A stretch of 64,000 nucleotides of DNA, from the NCBI RefSeq assembly GCF_001426645.1, contig NZ_LMEX01000001.1, positions 60,245 to 124,244 on the forward strand. Reading direction: 5' to 3'. The notes beneath the pieces are model-generated. The model did no database searches and was not told where the DNA came from. It was given only the letters and a program-made list of their open reading frames with translations. Shown here piece by piece: positions 6,953 through 15,961 of the stretch (position 1 is the stretch's first letter; every line of letters starts with the position of its first letter). The stretch is from Rhodanobacter sp. Root480. Its GTDB lineage: Bacteria > Pseudomonadota > Gammaproteobacteria > Xanthomonadales > Rhodanobacteraceae. Made by a program: the position numbers and the translations under genes.

Positions 6953-9436
6953 TCACCCCTCCCGCAACAAGCGCATCGGTGGCGTGCGACTGACCTTGCG
7001 CGTGCCAACCAGCCCCAGCGCCATCACGACTACGGCCGCGACGATGGCGGCCAGCGCCAGCGGTGCCAGCGGCGGCGTGAAGTGCTCGATATGAAACACC
7101 GCGCGGCCCAGCCACCAGCCCGCACCGGCGGCGCCCAGCGCGGCGGTGAGGCCGGCGATCAGCCCGAGCAGCGCGAATTCGCAGGCCGCCGCCACCCGCA
7201 ACTGCGCGCGGCGGGCACCCAGCGTGCGCAACAGCGCGGCTTCGTGCTGGCGCTCCGCCGCGCTGGCGGCGAGTGCGGCGGCCAGGACCAGGGCGCCGGC
7301 CAGCAGGCTGAAACCGAGAATCCAGCGCACCGCATTGCCCACGCGATCGACGATCTCGCGCACCCGGTCGAGCAACGAATCCACGTCGATCAGGCTGAGG
7401 TTGCCGTAATCGCGCGACAGTTTCGCCAGTCCGTCGGCGTGGCCGGGTGGCAGGTAGAAGCTGGCCAGCCAGGTATGCGGCAGATCGCCGGCGTGGGCCG
7501 GATCCAGCATCAGGAAGAAGTTGACCCGGAACGAACTCCAGTCGACCTTGCGGATGCTGGTTATCGTCGCGTCGATGCTGCCCTCGCCGATGTCGAAGCG
7601 CAGCGTATCGCCCAGCTTCAGCGCAAACATGTCGCGCCACGTCGTATCGACCGACACCTCGGCCTGCGCCGGATGCGGCCCCGGCCACTGTCCGGCGATC
7701 ACCTGGTTGCTGGGCGGCAGGGCATCGGCCCATGACAGCCGCAGCTGGCGATCCGCGCGGTCGTCGGCGCGTTCGTCCTCGAAGTGCACCTGATCGATCG
7801 GCCGGCCATTGATCGCGGTGAGCTTGCCCACGGCCAGCGGCATCATGTTGAGCTTCTCGCCGCCGATCTTCTCCAGCGCCTGGGCAAAACCCTCGCGCTG
7901 ATCGTCTTGCAGGTTCATGGCGAACCAGTTCGGTGTGTCGGCAGGCAGCTCCTGGCGCCAGCCCTGCAACAAAGACGGCGCCACGATCGCCAGCAACAGT
8001 AGCGCGCACATGCCGAGGCTGAGCGCGGTGGCCTGGATCAGGCTCAGCGTGCGTCGCCGCGCCAATGCCGCCAGCCCCAGCCGCAGGCCCGGATGCGCGC
8101 CCGGCGCCACGCGCCGCGCCAGCCACAGCATCAACGCCGCCAGCAGCGCGGCAACCACGGCCACGCCGAGCAGGCTGGCGGCGAGGATGCCGGCCAGCGT
8201 CAGCGACTGGCTCTGCGCCCAGATCAGGCCCAGCGCTACCACCACGGGTATCAGGTACAGCGCATCGAAGCGTCGCGTTTTCCGCGTGGCGCTCTGGCGA
8301 AACACGGCCACCGGCGGCACCTCGGCCAGACGCGCCAGCGGTGGCAGAGCAAAACCTGCCAGCACCGCCAGGCCCATGGCGGCTGCCGCGAACGACGGCG
8401 CCAGCGGCAATGAGGTGGGCGCCGAACCGAACAGCGTGCTGGCGAACAGCCACGCCAATTGCGACAAACCAAGAGCCAGCACCGCCCCCAGCACGGTGGC
8501 CGGAATGGCCAGCGCACCCAGGGTGCCCAGCAACAAACCCATCACCTGCAGGCGCGGCGTACCCAGGGCGCGCAGCAGGGCAACTTCGGCGGTCTTGCGC
8601 CGCGCATAGCGTTGCGCCGACAGCGCGATGGCGATGCCGGCCAGCAGCGCCGACAGCAAGGCGGTGAGGCGCAGGAAGGCTCCGGCGCGATCGAACGAGG
8701 TGCGCATGCGCTCCTGCGTCTGCTCCGGCGTGATCAGCTGGGCGCCTTGCGGCAGCGCGGAGGCCTGCACTTGCTGGCGCCAAGCATCCACCGCGCCTGG
8801 TTCACCCGCCAGCAACAATCGGTGGCGGGCGCGGCTGCCGGGAGCGAGCAGGCCGGCCTGGCGCGCATCGGCCAGATTCATCAGCGCCCGTGGCGCCAAC
8901 GCCAGCAGCTGGCCGCCATCGGGTTGACGCTGGAGTTCCGCGGCGATGGTCAACTCGCGTCCGCCCAGTTGCAGTGGCTGCCCCACTTTCAGGTTGAGCG
9001 CCACCAGCGCGCGGTGATCGAGATAGACCTGGCCCGGGGCAGGCGCCTGGCCTACATGACTGCGGCCCGCCGCATCGCCGAGTTGCAGCGTGCCGCGGAG
9101 CGGGTATCGCGGCCCGGCTGCCAGCACGTCGAGCAGTTGGGTCTGCTCACCGGCAAACGCCACGCTGGGGAAACTGGCGCTGTGTGCGACCTGCAGGCCG
9201 CGCTGGCGCGCCGCGTCGGCATAGCTGTGGGGCAACGCCTGCGGTGAGGACAGCCCGATGTCGCCACCGATCAGTTCGGCCGCGCCTGCCAGCATGCCGC
9301 GCTCGATCCGTGCGGCCAGCGTGGCCACCACGCCCAGCGCCACCACCGCCAGCACCAGCGACGCGGCCAGCGTGCGCAATTCCGGCAAATGCCATTCCCG
9401 TCGCAAGCTGCGCAAGGCCAGCCACAGCATTCTCAT
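6953..9436 (-). CDS. ybbP: ABC exporter permease, YbbP/FtsX family
   Basis: 827 aa, in the normal size range for YbbP-type permeases with two FtsX-like domains. One membrane segment near residues 25-45 is followed by a large periplasmic domain, four segments around residues 260-420, a second soluble domain, and four more segments near 690-810. The end (TRKVSRTPPMRLLREG) is the usual FtsX-family end. The start overlaps the stop of the ATPase gene by ATGA (9433-9436), so the pair forms one exporter. The neighbourhood with tesA matches the E. coli ybbA-ybbP locus. Its substrate is not known; lipid-linked or cell-envelope cargo is a guess. Confidence 0.88.
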   Translation of the reverse strand: MRMLWLALRSLRREWHLPELRTLAASLVLAVVALGVVATLAARIERGMLAGAAELIGGDIGLSSPQALPHSYADAARQRGLQVAHSASFPSVAFAGEQTQLLDVLAAGPRYPLRGTLQLGDAAGRSHVGQAPAPGQVYLDHRALVALNLKVGQPLQLGGRELTIAAELQRQPDGGQLLALAPRALMNLADARQAGLLAPGSRARHRLLLAGEPGAVDAWRQQVQASALPQGAQLITPEQTQERMRTSFDRAGAFLRLTALLSALLAGIAIALSAQRYARRKTAEVALLRALGTPRLQVMGLLLGTLGALAIPATVLGAVLALGLSQLAWLFASTLFGSAPTSLPLAPSFAAAAMGLAVLAGFALPPLARLAEVPPVAVFRQSATRKTRRFDALYLIPVVVALGLIWAQSQSLTLAGILAASLLGVAVVAALLAALMLWLARRVAPGAHPGLRLGLAALARRRTLSLIQATALSLGMCALLLLAIVAPSLLQGWRQELPADTPNWFAMNLQDDQREGFAQALEKIGGEKLNMMPLAVGKLTAINGRPIDQVHFEDERADDRADRQLRLSWADALPPSNQVIAGQWPGPHPAQAEVSVDTTWRDMFALKLGDTLRFDIGEGSIDATITSIRKVDWSSFRVNFFLMLDPAHAGDLPHTWLASFYLPPGHADGLAKLSRDYGNLSLIDVDSLLDRVREIVDRVGNAVRWILGFSLLAGALVLAAALAASAAERQHEAALLRTLGARRAQLRVAAACEFALLGLIAGLTAALGAAGAGWWLGRAVFHIEHFTPPLAPLALAAIVAAVVVMALGLVGTRKVSRTPPMRLLREG

Positions 9437-10128
9437 GAGTGGGCGCCTGCGGCCACGACGCGACCTTCTTCGAGTTCGATCCGGCGGTCACAGCGCGCTG
9501 CCAGTTCGGCGTCGTGGGTCACCAGCACGAGGGTGGTGTGGTGATCGCGGTTCAGCGCAAACAGCAGGTCGCAGATGTGGTGGCCGGTGCGCTGGTCGAG
9601 GTTGCCGGTGGGCTCGTCGGCAAACAGTACGCGCGGGCCGTGCACGAAGGCGCGGGCGATCGCCACGCGTTGTTGCTCGCCACCGGAAAGCTGCGCCGGA
9701 TAGTGCCGCCGCCGCGACGTCAGCCCCACCGCGTCCAGCGCCTGACGCGCGCGCGACCGCGCATCGCCGGCGCCTTCCAGTTCCAGCGGCAACATCACGT
9801 TTTCCTCGGCGGTGAGCGCCGGCAGCAGGTGGAACGACTGGAACACGAAACCCACCAGTCGTCGGCGCAGATCGGCGCGCGCTTCCTCATCCAGCGATTC
9901 CAGCGCATGGCCGTCCAGATGGATGCTGCCGCTGCTGGACGTATCCAGCCCGGCCAGCAGGCCGAGCAGGGTGGTTTTGCCCGAACCCGACGCGCCCACG
10001 ATGGCGAAGCTTTCGCCGGCAAGGATCTGCAGGTTCACCCCGCGCAGGATGTCCAGTGCGCCCTCGGGGCCAACGACCGACTTGCTAACATCGCAGGCCA
10101 CGACAAGCGGATGGGAAGAATCACTCAT
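9433..10128 (-). CDS. ybbA: ABC exporter ATPase, YbbA/LolD-like
   Basis: 231 aa. Walker [12 protein letters not shown], signature [14 protein letters not shown] and Walker [13 protein letters not shown] are all present, followed by the switch region LVLVTHD. This is the MacB/LolD subgroup of ATPases. Its ATG (10128-10126) shares two bases with the ATG of divergent tesA (10127-10129), so the promoter and ribosome-binding site of each gene must sit inside the coding sequence of the other. It is followed by the permease with a 4-bp overlap. Confidence 0.92.
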   Translation of the reverse strand: MSDSSHPLVVACDVSKSVVGPEGALDILRGVNLQILAGESFAIVGASGSGKTTLLGLLAGLDTSSSGSIHLDGHALESLDEEARADLRRRLVGFVFQSFHLLPALTAEENVMLPLELEGAGDARSRARQALDAVGLTSRRRHYPAQLSGGEQQRVAIARAFVHGPRVLFADEPTGNLDQRTGHHICDLLFALNRDHHTTLVLVTHDAELAARCDRRIELEEGRVVAAGAHS

Positions 10129-10780
10129 GCATCGAAGCCCTGGTTGGAGGATATGGAGCGTATGGGTGCTGCTTTGCTGCATCGGTGTTGGCAGCGCGCA
10201 GGCCGCCACGCCGAAAACGGTATTGGTGCTGGGTGACTCGCTGTCCGCCGCGCACAACATTCCGGTCGAAGCCGGTTGGGTGCACTTGCTGGACGCGCGT
10301 CTGGGCAAGATGGTGCCGGAATGGCACGCGGTCAATGCCAGCATCAGCGGCGAGACCTCGCTCAGCGGCCGCAACCGCCTGCCGGCGCTGCTGCAGAAAT
10401 ATCGTCCGCACGTGCTGGTGATCGAGCTAGGCGCCAACGATGGGCTGCGCGGTTTGCCGTTGACTGCGCTGCGCGACAACCTCGACGCGACGATCGTCAT
10501 GGCGCAAAAAAGCCATGTCCGGGTCTTGCTGGTGGGCATCGAATTGCCGGTGAATTACGGGTCCCGCTACCGTGACGGCTTGCGTGCGGTCTACGCGGAT
10601 CTGGCAGCGAAACGGAAACTGGCGTTGGTGCCGTTCCTGCTGAAAGGCGTCGCGATGGACCCCGCCTTGATGCAAAACGATGGCCTGCACCCCGTCGCGG
10701 CGGCGGAACCGACCGTGCTGGAAACCGTGTGGGAAGGGCTGCGCCCCTTGCTGGAACCGCCGCATTCCCCTCGTTCCTGA
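10127..10780 (+). CDS. tesA: Acyl-CoA thioesterase I / lysophospholipase TesA (SGNH hydrolase)
   Basis: Periplasmic multifunctional esterase. 217 aa: signal peptide about residues 1-26 ([10 protein letters not shown], then a hydrophobic stretch ending SAQA), catalytic Ser38 in VLGDSLSAAHNI, GANDGLRG (block III) and the Asp/His pair in NDGLHPVA. I prefer the ATG at 10127 because it keeps the basic N-region of the signal peptide, and GGGAAG sits upstream. A GTG at 10166 with a GGAG motif is a weaker alternative. Divergent from ybbA, as in enterobacteria. Confidence 0.92.
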   Translation: MHRSPGWRIWSVWVLLCCIGVGSAQAATPKTVLVLGDSLSAAHNIPVEAGWVHLLDARLGKMVPEWHAVNASISGETSLSGRNRLPALLQKYRPHVLVIELGANDGLRGLPLTALRDNLDATIVMAQKSHVRVLLVGIELPVNYGSRYRDGLRAVYADLAAKRKLALVPFLLKGVAMDPALMQNDGLHPVAAAEPTVLETVWEGLRPLLEPPHSPRS

Positions 10781-10879
10781 ACGGCGCCCGAGCCGTCCAC
10801 CGCCATTTCACGCATCCCTCACCCGGCAACCGTTTAGATCTTCACATTTGTGAAACCACTGACGCGCGAGGACGACTAT

Positions 10880-11611
10880 ATGACCGTACACGACGAGCAA
10901 GCCGGGTTGATCCTGTTGGTCGAAGACAATCGCCAGATCGCCGAGATGGTGGGCGAATTCCTTGAACGCCGTGGTTACTCCGTGGATTACGCGGCCGATG
11001 GCGTCAGCGGCCTGCACCTGGCGGTGTCCAACAGCTATGACGTGATCGTGCTCGATCTGATGCTGCCGGGGCTGGATGGGCTGGAGGTCTGTCGCAAGCT
11101 GCGCAAGGAGGCACAGAAATCGACGCCGGTGCTGATGCTCACCGCGCGCGACACATTGGACGACAAGCTGGTTGGCCTGGAAGCGGGCGCCGACGACTAC
11201 CTGGTGAAGCCGTTCGAGGTGCGCGAGCTGGAAGCGCGCCTGCGTGCCCTGATCCGCCGTGATCGTCGCCAGGTATCCACCGAGGTGCTCACCGTGGGCG
11301 ACATGACCCTGGACACCGCCACGCTGCGTCTGACCCGCGATGGCCAGGAACTGGTGGTGTCCCCGATCGGGCTGAAGCTGCTGGCGATCCTGATGCGCGA
11401 ATCACCCCGCGTGGTCAGTCGCCGCGATATCGAGCGTGAGATCTGGGGCGACACCTTGCCCGACTCCGACACCTTGCGTTCGCACCTGTACAATTTGCGT
11501 CGCGTCATTGACAAGCCCTTCCCACGGCCCCTGTTACATACCATTCATTCGGCCGGCTACCGCCTCGCGGATCTCGATTCGGAGGTGGCGCTGTCCGCCC
11601 AGACGGCTTGA
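10880..11611 (+). CDS. OmpR/PhoB-family response regulator
   Basis: 243 aa: receiver domain (acidic pair E15-D16, phospho-acceptor D59 in VLDLMLPG, T88, K110) followed by a winged-helix DNA-binding domain (residues about 135-235, with SPIGLKLLAILMRE and SHLYNLRRVID). The start is ATG at 10880, with GAGGA seven bases upstream. A GTG at 10850 in the same frame lacks such a site. The sensor kinase starts 19 bp downstream, so they form one operon. The signal and targets cannot be inferred from the neighbours. Confidence 0.92.
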   Translation: MTVHDEQAGLILLVEDNRQIAEMVGEFLERRGYSVDYAADGVSGLHLAVSNSYDVIVLDLMLPGLDGLEVCRKLRKEAQKSTPVLMLTARDTLDDKLVGLEAGADDYLVKPFEVRELEARLRALIRRDRRQVSTEVLTVGDMTLDTATLRLTRDGQELVVSPIGLKLLAILMRESPRVVSRRDIEREIWGDTLPDSDTLRSHLYNLRRVIDKPFPRPLLHTIHSAGYRLADLDSEVALSAQTA

Positions 11612-11630
11612 TACCGACACGGCGAAGTCA

Positions 11631-12626
11631 ATGGACGAAAGGGTGAAAACGACGCCCACCTACCGGGTGGGCGCCTTCCGCCGGCGCATCGCCTGGGTGT
11701 TCGGCCTGCAATTCGTGGCCGTCGTGATCATCTGCATCATGGGCATCTACGACGTGGCGCCAACGCTCGCCGTCGTCACCGTCATCGTCATCACCACCGT
11801 GCTGGGCTGGTTTGCCACCCGCCGCGAATGGCGGCCGGTACGTGCGCTGGCCCGACTGGTGGCCGGCTGGGACGGGAAGCAGCCGGACCCGAATGCGCTG
11901 CAATTGCACAAGCTGTCCACTCATACCGACGCCGACGTGGCGTCGTTGGCGCGCGGACTGCACGGGTTCGCCACCCGCATCGCCGGCTACAACCAGCGCG
12001 AGCGCAACTTCACCCGCGACGCCAGCCACGAACTGCGCAGCCCGCTCACCGTGATCAAGATGTCGGTGGACATGCTTGCCGACGAGGATGGCATGACTGA
12101 TTTCGGCAAGCGCTCGGTTAGCCGCATTCGCCGCGCCACGCGCGAGATGGAAGTGCTGGTCGAGGCCCTGCTGATCCTGGCGCGCGAGTCCGATACCGTC
12201 ATCGACAACGAACGCTTCGTGGTCAACGACGTGTTGCAGCAGGAGCTGCAATCGGCCCGCGAACTGCTGATTGGCCGACCGATCGAACTGGAACTGGAAG
12301 AACCCGCACGGTTCGCGCTGGAAGGCTCCTCACGAGCGTTCTCGGTCCTGTGCTGGCAGTTGATCCGCAACGCCTGCCAGCAGACCGAACAGGGTCGCGT
12401 CATGATCACCGTGACGCCCGGCGTGGTCAGTGTCAGCAACCACGAGTCGGTGCAGCTGGTGGATGACACCCACCCCAAGCGGATGCACGGCGCCGACCGC
12501 CATGGCTTCGAGCTGGCCATCGCCCAGCGCATCAGCGACCGCTTCGACTGGCCGCTGGAGCTGCAGACCCATCCGGGTCACGAGAACATCGCCCGCATCC
12601 GCTTCCCGCATCCGCTGCCGGGCTAG
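11631..12626 (+). CDS. Sensor histidine kinase with short loop and eroded ATP-binding boxes
   Basis: 331 aa. Two membrane segments (about 20-39 and 43-60) are joined by only a few residues, so there is no periplasmic sensor domain. An HAMP-like linker follows, then the H-box DASHELRSPLTVIK with H133. The N-box is present (LIRNACQQT, N247). However, where G1 (DxGxG) should be, the protein reads SVSNHESVQL, and where G2 should be it reads HGFELAIAQR. Either the ATP lid has diverged strongly or the protein is a weak kinase or phosphatase. Partner of the regulator just upstream. Confidence 0.85.
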   Translation: MDERVKTTPTYRVGAFRRRIAWVFGLQFVAVVIICIMGIYDVAPTLAVVTVIVITTVLGWFATRREWRPVRALARLVAGWDGKQPDPNALQLHKLSTHTDADVASLARGLHGFATRIAGYNQRERNFTRDASHELRSPLTVIKMSVDMLADEDGMTDFGKRSVSRIRRATREMEVLVEALLILARESDTVIDNERFVVNDVLQQELQSARELLIGRPIELELEEPARFALEGSSRAFSVLCWQLIRNACQQTEQGRVMITVTPGVVSVSNHESVQLVDDTHPKRMHGADRHGFELAIAQRISDRFDWPLELQTHPGHENIARIRFPHPLPG

Positions 12627-12650
12627 CCCGACAGCAGACGTCGCGTCCCC

Positions 12651-14009
12651 TCAGCGCTGGAGCGATGGCGAAACAGTAAACGCGCAGCCCGTCTTCGCCT
12701 TCACGTCTTCCAGCGTGACGCCGCCGTTGAGCTCGATCAGCGTCAGCCCGTTGCCCTTGGCCACCTCGAACACGCACAGGTCGGTGATGATCAGATCCAC
12801 CACCTGTTTGCCGGTGAGTGGCAGGTCGCATTGATCCTTGATCTTGGGGCTGCCGTCCTTCGCGCAGTGCTCCATCAGCACCACCACGCGCTTCACGCCA
12901 CTGACCAGATCCATCGCGCCGCCGGGGCCCTTCACCATCTTGCCCGGCACCATCCAGTTGGCCAGATCGCCGTGCGCGGAAACTTCCAGCCCGCCCAGGA
13001 TCGACAGGTCGATATGGCCGCCGCGGATCATCGCGAAGGAATCGGCACTGGAGAAGAAACTGGAGCCAGGCAGGGTGGTGATGGTTTGCTTGCCGGCGTT
13101 GATCAGGTCCGGGTCGAGCTGGTCTTCGGTGGGGAACGGGCCGATGCCGAGTAGGCCGTTCTCCGATTGCAGCGTGACGCTGACGCCTTCCGGGATATGG
13201 TTGGCCACCATCGTGGGAATGCCGATGCCGAGGTTCACGTAGAAGCCGTCGCGCAGCTCCTGCGCCGCGCGCCTGGCCATCGCCACGCGGGTGGGGTTTT
13301 CCTTGCCGGCGACGACGCCCGCAATGGTGCGGAACTCGATCCGCTTCTCGTATTTCTCGCCCTGCACAATGCGGTCGACGTAGATGCCCGGCACGTGGAT
13401 GTTGTTCGGGTCCAGCTCACCCACCGGCACCAGATGCTCCACCTCGGCCACGCAGGCCTTGCCGCAGGTGGCGATCATCGGGTTGAAGTTGCGCGCGGTC
13501 TCGCGGAACACCAGGTTGCCGTGGGCGTCGCCCTTCCACGCCTTCACGATCGACAGGTCGGCATGGATGGCTTCCTCCAGCACGTATTCCTTGTCACCGA
13601 ACACCTTCGTCTCCTTGCCCTCCGCCAGCTTGGTGCCGAATGCAGTGCGCGTGTAGAAACCGGGGATGCCGGCGCCGCCGGCGCGCAGTTTCTCGGCCAG
13701 CGTGCCCTGCGGGGTGAGGTGCAGCTCCAGCTCGCCGGCCAGCGTCTGCCGCTCGAATTCCTTGTTCTCGCCCACGTAGGACGCGTACACGCGCTTCACC
13801 TGATGGGTCTTCAGCAACGGGCCCATGCCGAAATCATCCACACCGGCGTTGTTGCCGACGATGGTCAGGTCTCTGGTGCCGGCCTCCAGCAAGGCGCCGA
13901 TCAGGTTTTCGGGGATGCCGCACAAGCCAAAGCCACCGGCCGCGATCGTCATGCCATCGAACAGCAGGCCGTCGAGGGCTTGCGTGGCGCTGGGATAAAC
14001 CTTGTCCAT
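12651..14009 (-). CDS. Succinyl-CoA:3-oxoacid CoA-transferase, subunits A and B fused
   Basis: SCOT moves CoA between succinyl-CoA and acetoacetate or another 3-oxoacid. Bacteria usually encode it as ScoA (about 235 aa) plus ScoB (about 215 aa). Here one 452-aa frame covers both: the A part ([26 protein letters not shown]) to about residue 230, a short linker, then the B part from [19 protein letters not shown]. The catalytic glutamate is in SENGLLG (about E283). The arrangement recalls the single-chain eukaryotic enzyme. The call is firm; fusion by evolution rather than by a sequencing error is likely because the linker is clean. Confidence 0.92.
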   Translation of the reverse strand: MDKVYPSATQALDGLLFDGMTIAAGGFGLCGIPENLIGALLEAGTRDLTIVGNNAGVDDFGMGPLLKTHQVKRVYASYVGENKEFERQTLAGELELHLTPQGTLAEKLRAGGAGIPGFYTRTAFGTKLAEGKETKVFGDKEYVLEEAIHADLSIVKAWKGDAHGNLVFRETARNFNPMIATCGKACVAEVEHLVPVGELDPNNIHVPGIYVDRIVQGEKYEKRIEFRTIAGVVAGKENPTRVAMARRAAQELRDGFYVNLGIGIPTMVANHIPEGVSVTLQSENGLLGIGPFPTEDQLDPDLINAGKQTITTLPGSSFFSSADSFAMIRGGHIDLSILGGLEVSAHGDLANWMVPGKMVKGPGGAMDLVSGVKRVVVLMEHCAKDGSPKIKDQCDLPLTGKQVVDLIITDLCVFEVAKGNGLTLIELNGGVTLEDVKAKTGCAFTVSPSLQR

Positions 14010-14071
14010 TGCACGTATTCCTGCAGGAAGAGTCGTCCTCCAAGAATACGACGGAATGGTTCGGCGGGCTT

Positions 14072-14181
14072 TGTGGGAGCGGCTTCAGCCGCGATGCTTT
14101 TGCTCTGAAGCCATACCAAACCCAAAAGTATCGCGACTGAAGTCGCTCCCACAAACATCGAGAGCATTGCGGCTGAAGCCG
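14072..14181. repeat. REP-type palindrome, family B copy 1 (three half-sites)
   Basis: Contains TGTGGGAGCGGCTTCAGCC, then the inverted CGACTGAAGTCGCTCCCACA, then a third partial arm GCGGCTGAAGCCG. The arms match family B copies at 18341, 29012 and 32604. It lies between the CoA-transferase start and the stop of the thioredoxin-like gene. Such imperfect palindromes are typical REP elements of Xanthomonadales, mobilised by RAYT proteins encoded elsewhere; none is encoded here. Confidence 0.85.
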
Positions 14182-14194
14182 TCCGTAGTGCGAC

Positions 14195-14656
14195 TTACCG
14201 AATCTTTTGCAACTGCGCAGGCGTCAGCGCGCCACTGATGCCGGTGCGGCTGCCGTCGGCGCGGATCACCAATACCCGCGGGGTTTCCCCACCCCAGTTC
14301 GGATCGAGCAGGAAATTGATGCGTTCCGGGCTGGCTTCGGCGTAGGCGCGGGCGGGGTAGGTGGCCATCTTCATCTTGCGCAGGCGTGCTTCGATCACCG
14401 GGCGCTGGGCGGTGATGTCGTCGGTAGTCACCGTGATCAGTTCGATCGACTTCGGATGCGCACGCTGCAAGGTGGCCAGCGCTTCCAGGTTGGATTCGCA
14501 ATAGGCGCAATCCAATGACCAGAGCGCGATGATGCGCTCGCCGTGGGCGGGTGGTTGCAGCAGTGCCGGCACGTCGGTGCCCGCCAGCGGTTGCAACGAG
14601 GCGGCGCTGGCGAGGGTGGGGATCACCAGCAGTAAGAGGGCCAGCAGGCGTTTCAT
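14195..14656 (-). CDS. Periplasmic thioredoxin-like protein with CxxC
   Basis: 153 aa. Signal peptide about residues 1-19, then a thioredoxin-like fold with the redox pair C50-A-Y-C53 in ALWSLDCAYCESN and a TPR motif (cis-Pro) near residue 128 in GGETPRVLVI. The start is ATG at 14656, overlapping the stop of the propeller gene by 4 bp; a longer reading is spurious. TlpA/ResE-like. It is the last gene of a TonB-receptor / Asp-box propeller / thioredoxin operon and could reduce the cysteines of the propeller. Substrate not proven. Confidence 0.82.
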   Translation of the reverse strand: MKRLLALLLLVIPTLASAASLQPLAGTDVPALLQPPAHGERIIALWSLDCAYCESNLEALATLQRAHPKSIELITVTTDDITAQRPVIEARLRKMKMATYPARAYAEASPERINFLLDPNWGGETPRVLVIRADGSRTGISGALTPAQLQKIR

Positions 14657-15819
14657 GGTGTCGACTCCGTGGCGATCAGGCGGAAGCCATCGGCGGTGTT
14701 CCATGCCGCGAATACGTGCCCGTTCTTCTGCAGCAGTTGCGGCGAGCCAACGGCGACGGTGCTCTGGGCGATGTCGCGGGCGGGGCCGAAATGCGTGCCG
14801 TTATCGGTGGAATGGCGCAGCATCAGTGAGTAGCCGGCGGCGCTGACCTGGTTCCACACCACCCAGACATCGTGGCCGTGCACCGCCACATCGGCATGGC
14901 TGGCGCCGGCGGTGGCGATGGCCAATCGATGGTGTGGCGGGCGGCCGGGGTCGAGCTGGCCATACCAGATCGTGGGCTGGGTCTTCGCCTCGTACCACAC
15001 GGCATGGCGGGTGCCGTCGGCGCCGATGGCCAGGCCCGGGCCGTGATGCGGGCAGCCGGCGATATGCCAGTCGCTGAAGGTGGCGCGTGTGGCGGTTGCG
15101 GCTTGCCCCTGCGTGGTCAGCACGGCGTAGGCGTGGTCGCGGATGTTGTCGCCGTAGATGCTGCGGAAGAAGGCGGCGACGTCACCTTGCGGCGTTGTTG
15201 CCAGGGCGATGCGGCAGCATTCGCAGCTCTGGTCGACCAGCTTGCGCTCGGGAACGAAGGTGACACCGCCGTCGTCGGACCAGCTGTAATACACCGCCGC
15301 CCCAAGGTACGGTTTTTTTGCGGCTTCCGCGGCCAGCAGGTCGCGCTTGTCGATCCAGGCGATCACGATACGGCCCTTGCCGTCGACCGCCAGCGCGTCG
15401 AAGCGGTGGGTGATTTCGGCGCGGTCGTGGTGCACGGTGATGGGCGTGGAGAAGTGCGCGCCGCCATCCAGCGAGCGGGCAAACCGCACGAAGCCGGTCC
15501 ATGGCTTGGCGCGCGGCTGCGACCAGCTCACGTAGATTTCGTCATGTGGGCCGAACGCCAGCTTGGGGCGGTTCTCGCCTTCGGCGTAGATGCGTTCGGC
15601 CTGGGCGTTCACCAGTATCGGTGCGCTCAGGCTATGGCCGTCATCGTCGGAATGGCGCAGTCGCACGTGGCCATCGACTGCATCCACCACCCACAACCGG
15701 CCGTGGCTGTCGAAGGCGGCGCTGGCGCCCAGCTCCGGCGCTTTCGCCATCTGGCCCATGTCGTGTGCGAGGGCCAACGGCGAGAGCAGGCACAGCAGGA
15801 TGGCTAGCAGATGGCGCAT
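14653..15819 (-). CDS. Secreted Asp-box (BNR) beta-propeller with CxCC and CPHH motifs
   Basis: 388 aa, signal peptide about residues 1-18. At least four Asp-boxes (SxDxGxxF/L type) are visible: SDDDGHSL, SLDGGAHF, SDDGGVTF and STDNGTHF. They indicate a six-bladed sialidase-like propeller. The sialidase Arg triad is not evident, so sialidase activity is doubtful. Unusual features: C199-x-C201-C202 in QSCECCR, C256-P-H-H in AGCPHHG, and HDMGQM right after the signal peptide, all plausible metal ligands. It overlaps the thioredoxin-like gene by 4 bp. The TonB receptor lies upstream across a repeat. A metal-uptake or metal-sensing role is inferred, not shown. Confidence 0.8.
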   Translation of the reverse strand: MRHLLAILLCLLSPLALAHDMGQMAKAPELGASAAFDSHGRLWVVDAVDGHVRLRHSDDDGHSLSAPILVNAQAERIYAEGENRPKLAFGPHDEIYVSWSQPRAKPWTGFVRFARSLDGGAHFSTPITVHHDRAEITHRFDALAVDGKGRIVIAWIDKRDLLAAEAAKKPYLGAAVYYSWSDDGGVTFVPERKLVDQSCECCRIALATTPQGDVAAFFRSIYGDNIRDHAYAVLTTQGQAATATRATFSDWHIAGCPHHGPGLAIGADGTRHAVWYEAKTQPTIWYGQLDPGRPPHHRLAIATAGASHADVAVHGHDVWVVWNQVSAAGYSLMLRHSTDNGTHFGPARDIAQSTVAVGSPQLLQKNGHVFAAWNTADGFRLIATESTP

Positions 15820-15843
15820 CAGATTTCCTCGCGGTGAGCTTTG

Positions 15844-15950
15844 CTCCCTCCCCTGCAAGCAGGGGAGGGTTGGGGAGGGGTAACGCTCTTGATCTTGAGG
15901 CAAAAGCGTTACCCCCTCCCAACCTCCCCCTGCCTTGCAGGGGGAGGAGC
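15844..15950. repeat. Long inverted repeat, family A copy 1
   Basis: Two near-identical arms in opposite orientation. The left arm starts CTCCCTCCCCTGCAAGCAGG and runs through GGGAGGGGTAACGCT. The right arm reads AGCGTTACCCCCTCCC and ends CTTGCAGGGGGAGG. Each arm contains its own small hairpin, so this is a BIME-like pair. Related copies are at 40442 and 56790. It fills most of the 142 bp between the TonB receptor and the propeller genes, and so sits inside a probable operon. Confidence 0.85.
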
Positions 15951-15961
15951 AGAAGCGGTGT

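Noticed and set aside
14653..15819. Naming the Asp-box protein a sialidase
   Set aside because: Asp-boxes define the fold only; I cannot find the Arg triad or the Tyr/Glu catalytic pair, and the context (TonB receptor, thioredoxin) points elsewhere.
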